NCBI GenBank assembly: GCA_902787835.1
Contig: CADAHU010000053.1
Span: 1-34,712, forward strand
From: an uncultured Eubacteriales bacterium
GTDB lineage: Bacteria; Bacillota; Clostridia; Christensenellales; Aristaeellaceae
Reading direction: 5' to 3'
Length of the DNA stretch: 34,712 nucleotides
Shown: piece by piece, positions 7,235 to 15,200 of the stretch
Numbering within the stretch: the first letter of the stretch is position 1
Layout: each line of letters starts with the position of its first letter
Made by a program: the position numbers and the translations under genes
Notes under the pieces: model-generated
Database searches by the model: none
What the model was told of the DNA's origin: nothing
What the model saw: only the letters and a program-made list of their open reading frames with translations

Positions 7235-7768
7235 TTACCGCACCACGGCCCGTTTGATATCCTCCAGGCCTTCGGCGAAGCAGACTTCCTTTTCCTGCAG
7301 AAGGCTGGACAGGCCCATCTCCTCCATATGCAGGAGCAGCTGGCGCAATCCCTCGTAATAGCCGTTCAGGTTATAGAGCACGCAGGGCTTATCCATTTTG
7401 CCCATGGCCATGCGGCACAGCACCTCGCTGATCTCCTCCAGGGTGCCGGTGCCGCCGGGGAAGGCGATAAAGGCGTCGCCCATCTCCATCATTTTTGTTT
7501 TGCGCTGGCTCATATCCTCGGTGATGATCAGCTGGGTAATATCATCGTACACCAGCCCCTCCTCCACAAAGAACCGGGGCTCTATGCCGATCACCTCGCC
7601 GCCGGCGGCCAGTACACTCTCCGCCAGCACGCCCATCAGCCCGCATTTGGAGCCGCCGTAGATCAGCCGGTGGCCGTTGCCGCCGATCCACGCGCCCAGC
7701 TCCCGCGCGGCCCGATTCAGGGCGGGATCGCTTCCCTCCCGGGATCCCAGATAAACCGTGATGTTCAT
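7235..7768 (-). CDS. LOG-family nucleotide phosphoribohydrolase (TIGR00730)
   Basis: The 177-aa Rossmann-like protein carries the LOG motif PGGTGTLEEISE and an upstream glycine-rich patch YGGSKCGLMG. Family members hydrolyse the N-glycosidic bond of nucleoside 5'-monophosphates, releasing base and ribose 5-phosphate. In plants and some bacteria this activates cytokinins; in most bacteria the physiological substrate is unsettled. AAGGAGGGG precedes the ATG. It lies 9 bases downstream of the GH4 gene, so the two are one operon. A link between the two activities is not obvious. Confidence 0.9.
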   Translation of the reverse strand: MNITVYLGSREGSDPALNRAARELGAWIGGNGHRLIYGGSKCGLMGVLAESVLAAGGEVIGIEPRFFVEEGLVYDDITQLIITEDMSQRKTKMMEMGDAFIAFPGGTGTLEEISEVLCRMAMGKMDKPCVLYNLNGYYEGLRQLLLHMEEMGLSSLLQEKEVCFAEGLEDIKRAVVR

Positions 7769-7777
7769 AGCCCCTCC

Positions 7778-9172
7778 TTATTTTTTCCAGCCCGAAGGCA
7801 GATAATCGATCTGCGCGGCGATCATGCGGTCAAACAGCTTTTCGCCGTCCGCGTAGCCCACGCCCGCCATCAGCGGATCGTTCATAAAGGTGGTCAGCGC
7901 CAGCTGCCGGTCGCAGGTCAGGGCGGCCTCCAGGGCGTTCTTCTGGTTGAGCACGTGCCGCGCCACCAGCGCCTGGATGTTGCCGTCCATGGGCCCGGCG
8001 TACACCGCGCCGATCTCATCCCGGCGGAAGAGGGCGTTGGTCTCCACGATGGCGCCCTCCGGCAGGTTGGGGATCTGGCCCCGGTTGGGGATGTTCACGT
8101 TGGTCACCATATCCCCCAGGCCCAGCAGCGCCTTGAGCATCAGATGCCCCTCCTCGCCGCTGGTCTTTACGCCGGGCTTTTCCTCCCCGCTGAGCAGCCG
8201 TGCCCGGCGGGCCAGGCGGTTTGCCATATCCTGCTTGCGCCAGGAGACCGGCGTCAGGCCGAAGCCCCAGCTGTGAGCGGTATCCGGATCCTTCAGGTAC
8301 ACCGGCGGCATGAACTCCGCCAGGTGGCGGTCGCCCGCCGCGGCGATCTTGCCATAGCGCCGGAACAGATCAAACTTGACCCGCTGGGTGCAGGCAAAAT
8401 GGGTGTTCATCCAGTTATTATCCTTATCCTTGGAAAAGCCGGTCTCGTAATATTTATTGCTGAACTCCCGGTACAGGGGGAACAGATCCTGCCCCTGCCA
8501 GCTGGCGCGGGTGAACCAGGTAAAGTGGTTGATGCCCTGCACGGTGACCTTGATCTCCTGCCGGGGTACGCCCTTTACGCCTTCCATATCCTCCAACATG
8601 GCGCTGAGCAGCCGCTGGGTGCCGAACACCTCATGGCAGCAGCCGAAGGCCTTGACGCCCGGGAACACCCGGTACAGCGTGGCCACGCACAGGCTCATGG
8701 GGTTGGTATAGTTGATCACCCAGGCGTCGGGCGCGTAATCCCGGATGGCCCGGGCAAACTGCTCAAACATGGGGATGGTGCGCATGGCGCGCATAAAACC
8801 GCCGGGGCCCACGGTATCGCCCACGCTCTGGTATACGCCCAGGGCTTCCGGCGCGTGCACGTCGCTCTCCATCTCGTCAAAGGTGGCGGGCAGGATGGAG
8901 ATGATCACAAAATCCGCCCCGGTCAGCGCCTCGGGCAGGGTGCCGGCCACGGTATAGCGCCAATGGGAGACCGCCTCGGGCAGGGCGCTGATCTTTTCAC
9001 CGATGATTTTGTTCTTTTCCGCTGCGTCCCGGTCAATATCATAGAGGCGAACCTCGCCCTCGATGGCCGGGTCCATGGCGATGTCGGTCATAAAGCCCCA
9101 GGCCCAGCCCCGGGAACCGCCGCCGATATAGGCGATCTTCAAATCCGTTACGCGGTCCTGCTCATACTGCAT
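7778..9172 (-). CDS. GH4 glycosidase, probably alpha-galacturonidase-like (LplD type)
   Basis: This 464-aa protein is a GH4 enzyme, the NAD+- and Mn2+-dependent glycosidase family that works by redox elimination. The Rossmann start is KIAYIGGGSRGWAWG (residues 12-26). NYTNPM (154-159), the metal cysteine in CCHEV (C179-H180) and GINHFTW (213-219) mark the active site. As I recall, the residues after the metal Cys track specificity, with CHEV in alpha-galacturonidases and CHSV in alpha-galactosidases, so a role in pectin oligomer breakdown is likely but not proven. There is no signal peptide, so the enzyme is cytoplasmic. AGAGGAAG precedes the ATG, and a sigma-A promoter lies at 9206-9234. Confidence 0.88.
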   Translation of the reverse strand: MQYEQDRVTDLKIAYIGGGSRGWAWGFMTDIAMDPAIEGEVRLYDIDRDAAEKNKIIGEKISALPEAVSHWRYTVAGTLPEALTGADFVIISILPATFDEMESDVHAPEALGVYQSVGDTVGPGGFMRAMRTIPMFEQFARAIRDYAPDAWVINYTNPMSLCVATLYRVFPGVKAFGCCHEVFGTQRLLSAMLEDMEGVKGVPRQEIKVTVQGINHFTWFTRASWQGQDLFPLYREFSNKYYETGFSKDKDNNWMNTHFACTQRVKFDLFRRYGKIAAAGDRHLAEFMPPVYLKDPDTAHSWGFGLTPVSWRKQDMANRLARRARLLSGEEKPGVKTSGEEGHLMLKALLGLGDMVTNVNIPNRGQIPNLPEGAIVETNALFRRDEIGAVYAGPMDGNIQALVARHVLNQKNALEAALTCDRQLALTTFMNDPLMAGVGYADGEKLFDRMIAAQIDYLPSGWKK

Positions 9173-9205
9173 GGTTTTCTTCCTCTTTTTTCAGCATTTA
9201 TCTGC

Positions 9206-9234
9206 ATTATAACGCGTAATCCGGCAAAAAACAA
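9206..9234 (-). promoter_or_regulatory. Promoter of GH4-LOG operon
   Basis: TTGTTT (9229-9234) and TATAAT (9206-9211) on the minus strand have a 17-base spacer. It is divergent from the SOS promoter beginning at 9243, and the two share a short control region. Confidence 0.65.
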
Positions 9235-9242
9235 CATCATTC

Positions 9243-9271
9243 TTGCAAGAACATATGTTCGGTGTTATAAT
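9243..9271 (+). promoter_or_regulatory. SOS promoter with LexA box in its spacer
   Basis: TTGCAA (9243-9248) and TATAAT (9266-9271) have a 17-base spacer. GAACATATGTTC (9249-9260) is a perfect Gram-positive LexA/DinR box (GAAC-N4-GTTC) placed exactly in that spacer. Bound LexA would block RNA polymerase, so the downstream operon should be DNA-damage inducible. Confidence 0.9.
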
Positions 9272-9295
9272 AGGGGCAGGAAGGGAGGGACAGCC

Positions 9296-10732
9296 ATGGA
9301 GGACAAGCGCATCTACGCAGCCATCGATTTCAAGTCCTTTTACGCCTCGGTGGAATGCGTGGAGCGGGGGCTGGATCCCCTGGAGGCCCGGCTGGTGGTG
9401 GCCGACGCCTCCCGCACGGAAAAGACGATCTGCCTGGCGGTTTCCCCCAGCCTGAAAAAATACGGCATTCCCGGGCGCTGCCGGCTGTTTGAGGTGTACG
9501 AGCGCCTGCGGGAGATCAAGGCGCAGACCGGCGAGGAGATCGATTTTATCATCGCTCCGCCGCGCATGAAGCTGTACATGCAGTACAGCGCCCGCATTTA
9601 TGAGAAGGTATACCTGCGCTACGCCGCGCCGGAGGATATCCACGTATACAGCATCGACGAGGTGTTCATCGACCTGACCCAATACCTGAAGCTCTATCAC
9701 ATGCTGCCCTATGATCTGGTGCGCAGCATGCTGCTGGACGTGCTGGCGGAGAGCGGCATCACCGCCACGGCGGGCATCGGCACCAACCTGTACCTGGCCA
9801 AGATCGCCATGGATATCGTGGCCAAGCACACCAAGGTGGGCGTCGCCGGGGAGCGCATCGCCATCCTGGACGAGCGCCAGTACCGCCGCCTGCTGTGGGA
9901 TCACAAGCCGCTGACCGATTTCTGGCGCATCGGGCGCGGCATCAGCCGGCGGCTGGAAAAGCACGGCTGCTTTACCATGGGCGATATCGCCCGCAAAAGC
10001 CTGCGGGACGAGGAGGAGCTCTACCGGGAATTCGGCATCGACGCGGAGCTGATCATCGACCACGCCTGGGGATGGGAAAACTGCACCATGGCGGATATCA
10101 AGGCCTTCCAGCCGGAAAGCAGCTCCCTTTCGGTGGGCCAGGTGCTGCCCGGGCCCTACAGCTGGGCCAAGGGACGGCTGATCGTGCACGAGATGGCCGA
10201 TCAGCTGGCGCTGGATCTGTTCGCCAAGGGGCTGACCACCGACTGCGTGACCCTGAACGTGGGCTTCGACCGCCAGCAGGAGGATTACCAGGGCGCGCTG
10301 GAAAACGATTATTACGGCCGCCCCGCGCCGCCGCCCGCCCACGGCAGCCGCGCCCTGACCGACGCCGGCGGCGCGCGCATGCACACCAATTCCACCAAAA
10401 AAATCGTGGAGGCCGCCCTGGCCATCTACGATGAGATCGTGCCCCGATCGCTGTATGTGCGCAGGTTTTATGTGGTGCTGGACCGGGTGATGCCCCGGGA
10501 GGATGCCCGGCAGGCCGAGCCGCGGCAGATGGATTTCTTTACCGATCCGGCGCTTCTGGAGCAGGAGCAGGCGGACCGGGACAGGGAAGAGCGCATCCAG
10601 CGCGCCATGCTGAAAATAAAAGACAAGTTTGGCAAAAACGCCCTGCTGAAGGGCATCAGCTATGAGGAAGGGGCCACCGCCCGGGATCGCAACAACCAGG
10701 TGGGCGGCCACGCCGCGGGCACGGAGGAATAA
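9296..10732 (+). CDS. Y-family DNA polymerase (UmuC/UvrX-like)
   Basis: The 478-aa protein has the Y-family catalytic motifs: AIDFKSFYASVE (D11, residues 9-20) and YSIDEVFID (D121, E122). It would bypass damaged template bases with low fidelity. The layout and the YolD-like partner downstream place it with the Firmicute UvrX/YqjW group rather than classical DinB. GGAGGG lies before the ATG at 9296; the open frame continues far upstream to 7145 only because of base composition. It is first in an SOS operon, with 2 bases to the yolD-like gene. The C-terminus (QADRDREERIQRAMLKIK) is basic and may interact with the clamp or with DNA. Confidence 0.94.
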   Translation: MEDKRIYAAIDFKSFYASVECVERGLDPLEARLVVADASRTEKTICLAVSPSLKKYGIPGRCRLFEVYERLREIKAQTGEEIDFIIAPPRMKLYMQYSARIYEKVYLRYAAPEDIHVYSIDEVFIDLTQYLKLYHMLPYDLVRSMLLDVLAESGITATAGIGTNLYLAKIAMDIVAKHTKVGVAGERIAILDERQYRRLLWDHKPLTDFWRIGRGISRRLEKHGCFTMGDIARKSLRDEEELYREFGIDAELIIDHAWGWENCTMADIKAFQPESSSLSVGQVLPGPYSWAKGRLIVHEMADQLALDLFAKGLTTDCVTLNVGFDRQQEDYQGALENDYYGRPAPPPAHGSRALTDAGGARMHTNSTKKIVEAALAIYDEIVPRSLYVRRFYVVLDRVMPREDARQAEPRQMDFFTDPALLEQEQADRDREERIQRAMLKIKDKFGKNALLKGISYEEGATARDRNNQVGGHAAGTEE

Positions 10733-10734
10733 GC

Positions 10735-11175
10735 ATGGGCAAGTATGACGATATCATCGATCTGCCCCGGCACGTGAGCCGGGCGCACCCGCAGATGGCC
10801 CGGGCCGACCGCGCCAAGCAGTTTATGCCCTTCGCGGCGCTGCGCGGCTATGAGGAGGCCATCGCCGATAAGCAGGTGATCTGGGTTCCCCGGCGGGAGC
10901 TGGGCGAGGAGCAGCGGGACCGGCTGGACGCGCAGCTGCAAGGCCTGTCCCAGCTGCTTTCATCCGGCCAGCGGCCCAGGGTTTCCCTGCGGTATTTTAC
11001 CGTCCGGCCCGACCAGCGAGACGCCGCTGTTCCCCTGGGGCAATACCACGCGCTGTCCGGCACGGCCATCAAAATGGATCTGGAAGGACAGCGGCTGCGG
11101 CTGGACGGCGCGTCCGTCCCGCTGGCCGATATCACGGCGCTGCGCGTCGGGGAGGATGGGGATGAAGCTTTATAA
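10735..11175 (+). CDS. YolD-like protein
   Basis: The 146-aa protein begins MGKYDDIIDLPRHVSRAHPQ and contains RADRAKQFMPFAALRGYEE, both typical of YolD-like proteins found beside UvrX-type polymerases in Firmicutes. The family is proposed to act like UmuD in a polymerase V-type pair, although no cleavage site is expected. GGAGGAATAAGC gives the ribosome site. It starts 2 bases after the polymerase stop and overlaps the sfsA start by 14 bases, so all three genes form one transcript under LexA control. Confidence 0.88.
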   Translation: MGKYDDIIDLPRHVSRAHPQMARADRAKQFMPFAALRGYEEAIADKQVIWVPRRELGEEQRDRLDAQLQGLSQLLSSGQRPRVSLRYFTVRPDQRDAAVPLGQYHALSGTAIKMDLEGQRLRLDGASVPLADITALRVGEDGDEAL

Positions 11176-11839
11176 TCAGGTGGAGCCGGCGGTTTTTCTG
11201 GAACGGCCCAACCGCTTTATCGCCCGGGTGGAGACCGCGCGCGGCGTGGAAACGGCGCACGTAAAAAACACCGGCCGCTGCCGGGAGCTGCTGGTTCCCG
11301 GCGCGCCGGTCTTTCTGGCGGCGGCGGAGAACGCCAATCGCAAAACCGCCTGGGATCTGGTGGCGGCGCAAAAGGGCGATATGCTGGTCAACATGGACAG
11401 CCAGGCCGCCAACCTCGCCGCGGGCGAGGCGCTGCCGCGGCTGTTCCCGGGCATAACGGCGCTGCGCCCGGAGACGATATACGGCGATTCCCGGCTGGAT
11501 TTTTACGCCCGGGGCAGCGGCTGGGATCTTTATGTGGAGGTCAAGGGCTGCACCCTGGAGGAGGACGGCACGGCGCTGTTCCCCGACGCGCCCACCGAGC
11601 GGGGCATAAAGCACCTGCAGGAGCTGGAGCGCTGCGTGCGCGAAGGTCACCGGGCCGCCCTGCTCATCGTTATCCAGATGAAAGGCCCCCTTTGCTTCCG
11701 GCCCAACCGCCGCACGCATCCCGCCTTTGCCGACGCCCTCATCCGCGCCCATGAGCGCGGCGTGCAGGCGCTGGCCTACGACTGCCTGGTCACCCCCAAC
11801 AGCCTGACCCTGGATCAGCCCGTGCCGGTAATGCTGTAA
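11162..11839 (+). CDS. sfsA: SfsA-family DNA/RNA nuclease
   Basis: The 225-aa protein matches SfsA over its length: the N-terminal OB-like part (VEPAVFLERPNRFIARVE.., KNTGRCRELL, PGAPVFL) and the PD-(D/E)xK-like nuclease core with SRLDFY, YVEVKGCTLE and FPDAPTERG.KHL. SfsA was first named for sugar fermentation stimulation; later family annotation is DNA/RNA nuclease. I prefer the ATG at 11162, because GGAGG at 11151 is then correctly spaced; the alternative is 11156. It overlaps the yolD-like gene, which puts it in the SOS operon. That placement fits a nucleic-acid role rather than a sugar role. Confidence 0.9.
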   Translation: MKLYNQVEPAVFLERPNRFIARVETARGVETAHVKNTGRCRELLVPGAPVFLAAAENANRKTAWDLVAAQKGDMLVNMDSQAANLAAGEALPRLFPGITALRPETIYGDSRLDFYARGSGWDLYVEVKGCTLEEDGTALFPDAPTERGIKHLQELERCVREGHRAALLIVIQMKGPLCFRPNRRTHPAFADALIRAHERGVQALAYDCLVTPNSLTLDQPVPVML

Positions 11840-12232
11840 AGCGCCGCTATCTCCGATGAAAACAAACAAACCGTAATTGGCAGGGGAGGGAAACGTTCGA
11901 GGCCTCCGCGGCCTCGAGCTCTGCGCCAAAGGACTTCGTCCTCTGGACTCCAACGGGCAATGGGGCAAACAACGAAAGCCAAACTTGTTTCCGCCAGAAA
12001 CTTGAAAAGCGCAAAGAGAGCTCCCGGGCATAAGAAAAGCCAGAAAATTTCCGATAAAACAAGCAAGCTTGTTTTTCGGTAATTTTCTGGCTTTTCCCTG
12101 TGCGCTTGCGACAAACGCAGCCTCTTTCGGTTCCTTTCTGGGCTCCAGAAAGGAACACTCCCGTTCGTCCCCTTCCCGTCCAATTTCAGTTTGTCAGCGC
12201 ATCGCTGCGGGGGATTTTGTTGTGTTATGGGA
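11840..12232. repeat. Hairpin-rich intergenic element, copy 1 (E1)
   Basis: This 393-base gap between convergent genes holds a series of inverted repeats and no credible gene. In order: TCGAGGCC stem (11897-11904 with 11910-11917); CCAAAGGAC/GTCCTCTGG (11926-11934 with 11938-11946); a long arm pair 12035-12064 with 12067-12095, about 28 paired bases; and a perfect 12-bp stem with loop GCT (12130-12141 with 12145-12156). It shares AACTTGTTTCCGCCAG (11982-11997) and GCGACAAACGCAGCC (12108-12122) with the copy at 30 kb, in the same order and orientation. The stems differ in sequence but remain paired. Confidence 0.8.
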
Positions 12233-15200
12233 TCATTCCACGCCGGTGACCAGGGTGCTGATCAGCGAATTCATCGCGCTGGCGCACTGCCCGGGGTTGT
12301 CGCTCATATCCAGGTAGGTGGCGAAGAACACGCACTGCATGCCCTGGCCATGGTAGAGCAGGGCGCGGGCGGGAATGCCGTACAGGCTCACGTCCGCCAC
12401 GCAGGCGGTATCGCCGTTGATGGAGAAGAACTGGATATCCTTTATTTCGCCCTCGGTCTGGGACAGCTGCAGCTCCAGGATCTGGCGGTACAGATCCTCC
12501 GCCGAAAGATCGGCGGCATAACTAGCGGCATCCAGCGCGCTCAGGCGCAGGAAGCTGCTGCCGTAGTAGTACAGCAGATCGCCCTGCTCATCCCGGCTCA
12601 TGGAGCCGTAGCCGGGCAGGACAGCGGCCATGTACCCGCCGATCTGCACAGCCTCCATATCGATGGCGGCGGTGGCGGGCCGCGATCCGGCGTTATCCGG
12701 ATCCATCACCGGCATCTCCAGCGTATCGGGCAGCGTGATTTCCATATTGCCCGCATCCTCCGCGGGGGTCCCGGCACTCTCCTGGGCGGAGATATGCAGG
12801 GAGTTGAGCTCGGCGATCACGGCGTTCAGCTGGCTGCGCAGGGCCTCCAGCAGCACGCGGGTATTATACAGCTCCCCATCGGTCTCCTGCTGCTGGCGGT
12901 TTTTAGCGGCCAGCTCGGCGCGCACGGCGGCCAATTGCGACTGGGCGGTGGTAAACAGCTCCTTGGCCTCGGTCAGGGCCGTGGCGGTCTCCTGCTGCAG
13001 GGAGGTCATCTGCTGGAGCGAAGCCTCGGTATCGGCCAGGCTGGCCCGCGCCTCATCCAGCGAAGCCTGGGTGGCGGCCAGCTCCTGGGCCACCTGCTCC
13101 TGCTCGGTATTTTTCGCCTCCAGATCGCTGCGCGCGGTGGCCAGCTCGGCCTGGGCGGCGCTGTACATCTGGTTGGTCAGGGCCAGGGCGCTGGCGGTGT
13201 TCTCCTGCTCCGCGGTCTTTTGGGCCAAGGCCGCGTTGGTCTCGGCCAGCTCGGTGCGGGTTGTTTCCAGGGTGGCGTTGGTCTCCGCCAGGCTGGCCGC
13301 GGTGGACTGCTGGCGCGCGTCGGCATCGGTCAGCGCGGTGCGCGCGTTGTTCAGTTCCGTCTGGGTGGCGGCCAGCGTATCGTTGGCCTGGGTCAGCGCG
13401 GCGGCGGTCTCGGTCTGCCGGGCCGTCATGGCCTCCAGGGCGGTGCGCGTATCGGCCAGCTGCGCCTGGGTATCGCTCAGGCTGCCCTGGGTCTGGGTCA
13501 GGTCCGCCGCGGTGCTCTCCTGCCGGGCCGTCATATCGGCCAGCTGGGCGCGGGTATCGTTGAGCTCGGCGGTGCTGGCGGTCAGCTGCGATTGAGTTGT
13601 CGCCAGCTCTGCCGCGGTGCTCTGCTGCTGGGCGGTGGTATCGGCCAGGCTGGTCTGGGCCTGAGTCAATTCCGCCTGCAGGCCGGACAGATTGGTCTGG
13701 GCCTGGGTCAATTCCGCCGCGGTGGTCTCCTGCAGCGCGGTCATATCGGCCAGCTGGGTACGGGTTTCATCCAGCGCGGCGCGGGTGCTGGTCAGCTCCG
13801 CATTGCTGCTGGCAACCTGCGCCTGGGCGGCGGCCAGATCGGCGGCGGTGGTCTCCTGCAGCGCCGTGGTATCGGCCAGGCTCGCCTGAGCCTGGGCCAG
13901 CTCCGCCCGTACGGCGGTCAGCTCTCCCTGCGCCTGGGTAAGGCTCGCCGCGGTGGTCTCCTGGGCAGCGGTCATATCGTTCAGCTGGGTGCGGGCTGTA
14001 GCCAGATCGGCGCGGGTGGCGGCCAGATCGGTCTGGGTCTGGGTCAGCTCCGCCGCGGTGCCCTCCTGCTGGGTTGTCATATCGCTCAGCGCGGTTTGGG
14101 TGGCGGTCAGCTCTTCCCGGGCGGCGGCCAGGGCGGCGGCGGCCTCCTCATGCCCCAGCCTGGCGGCGGCCAGCTCCTGCTGCCGGGCGACCAGCTCCGG
14201 GCGCAGGGTTTCCAGCTCCTGCTGCGCGGCGGCCAGTTCCTGGGCGGTGGCGGCCTGCTGGGCAGTCATATCGCTCAGCGCGGCCTGGCTGTCCGCCAGC
14301 TCCTGCCGGGCGGCGGTCAGCCCCTGCTGGGCGGCGGTGAGCAGGCGGGTGTTTTCCTCCTGCTGGGCGGTCATATCGTTCAGCGCGATGCGGGTGCTGT
14401 TCAGCTCGGTCTGGGCGGCGCCCAGGGTCTCCTGGGCCGCGGTCAGATCGGCCTGGGTGGCGGCCTGCTGCACCGTCAGGGTGCTCAGCGCGCCGGAGGT
14501 GGTTGCCAGCTCCTCCCGGGTGGCGGTCAGCGCAGCCTGGGCGGCGGCCAGCTCCCCGGCGGTGGTCTCCTGCAGGGCAGTCATATCGGCCAGCTGGGTG
14601 CGGGTGCTTTCCAGCTCGGCCTGGGTCTCGGTCAGCGTTTTGCGGGTGCTGGCCAGCGCGCCGGCGGTGGTCGCCTGGCGGGCGGTCATATCGGCCAGGG
14701 CGGCCTGGCTGTTTTCCAGGCCGGCCCGGGTATTGGCCAGATCAACGCGGGCCTGGTTCAGCTCCGCCTCCAGCTCGTTCTGCCGCGCCATGGCCTGATC
14801 CAGGGCGGTCTGCTTTTCTGCCAGATCGCTGAGGGCGGTGGCCAGGGCGGCCTTCGCCTCGGTGAGCTGCTCCTGGGTGGCGGCGCTCTGCGCTGTCATA
14901 TCGGCCAGGGCGGCGCGGGTCTCGGTCAGCGCGGTTTGGCTGGCGGTCAGATCCGCCTGGGCGGTGGCCAGCAGCGCGGCGGTATTCTCCTGCAAAGCGG
15001 TCTTTTCGGCCAGCTCGACCCGGGTGGCGTCCAGCTCGGTGCGGGCCGCATCCAGGGCAGTCTGGGTCTCGCTGAGCTCCTGGGCAACCACGGCCTGGGC
15101 GTCCCGCGCGGCCTGCATGGCGGTTTGGGTAATGGCCAGCTGCCGCCGGGCGGCGGCCAGGGCGTCCTTGGTGCTGGTCAGCTGGCCCTCGGTCTCCTGC

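Noticed and set aside
7145..10732. Open frame of 1195 codons on the plus strand
   Set aside because: Only the part from 9296 is the polymerase. The upstream part is antisense to the LOG and GH4 genes, crosses promoters and is His/Gln/Gly-rich, as expected from a GC-rich shadow frame.
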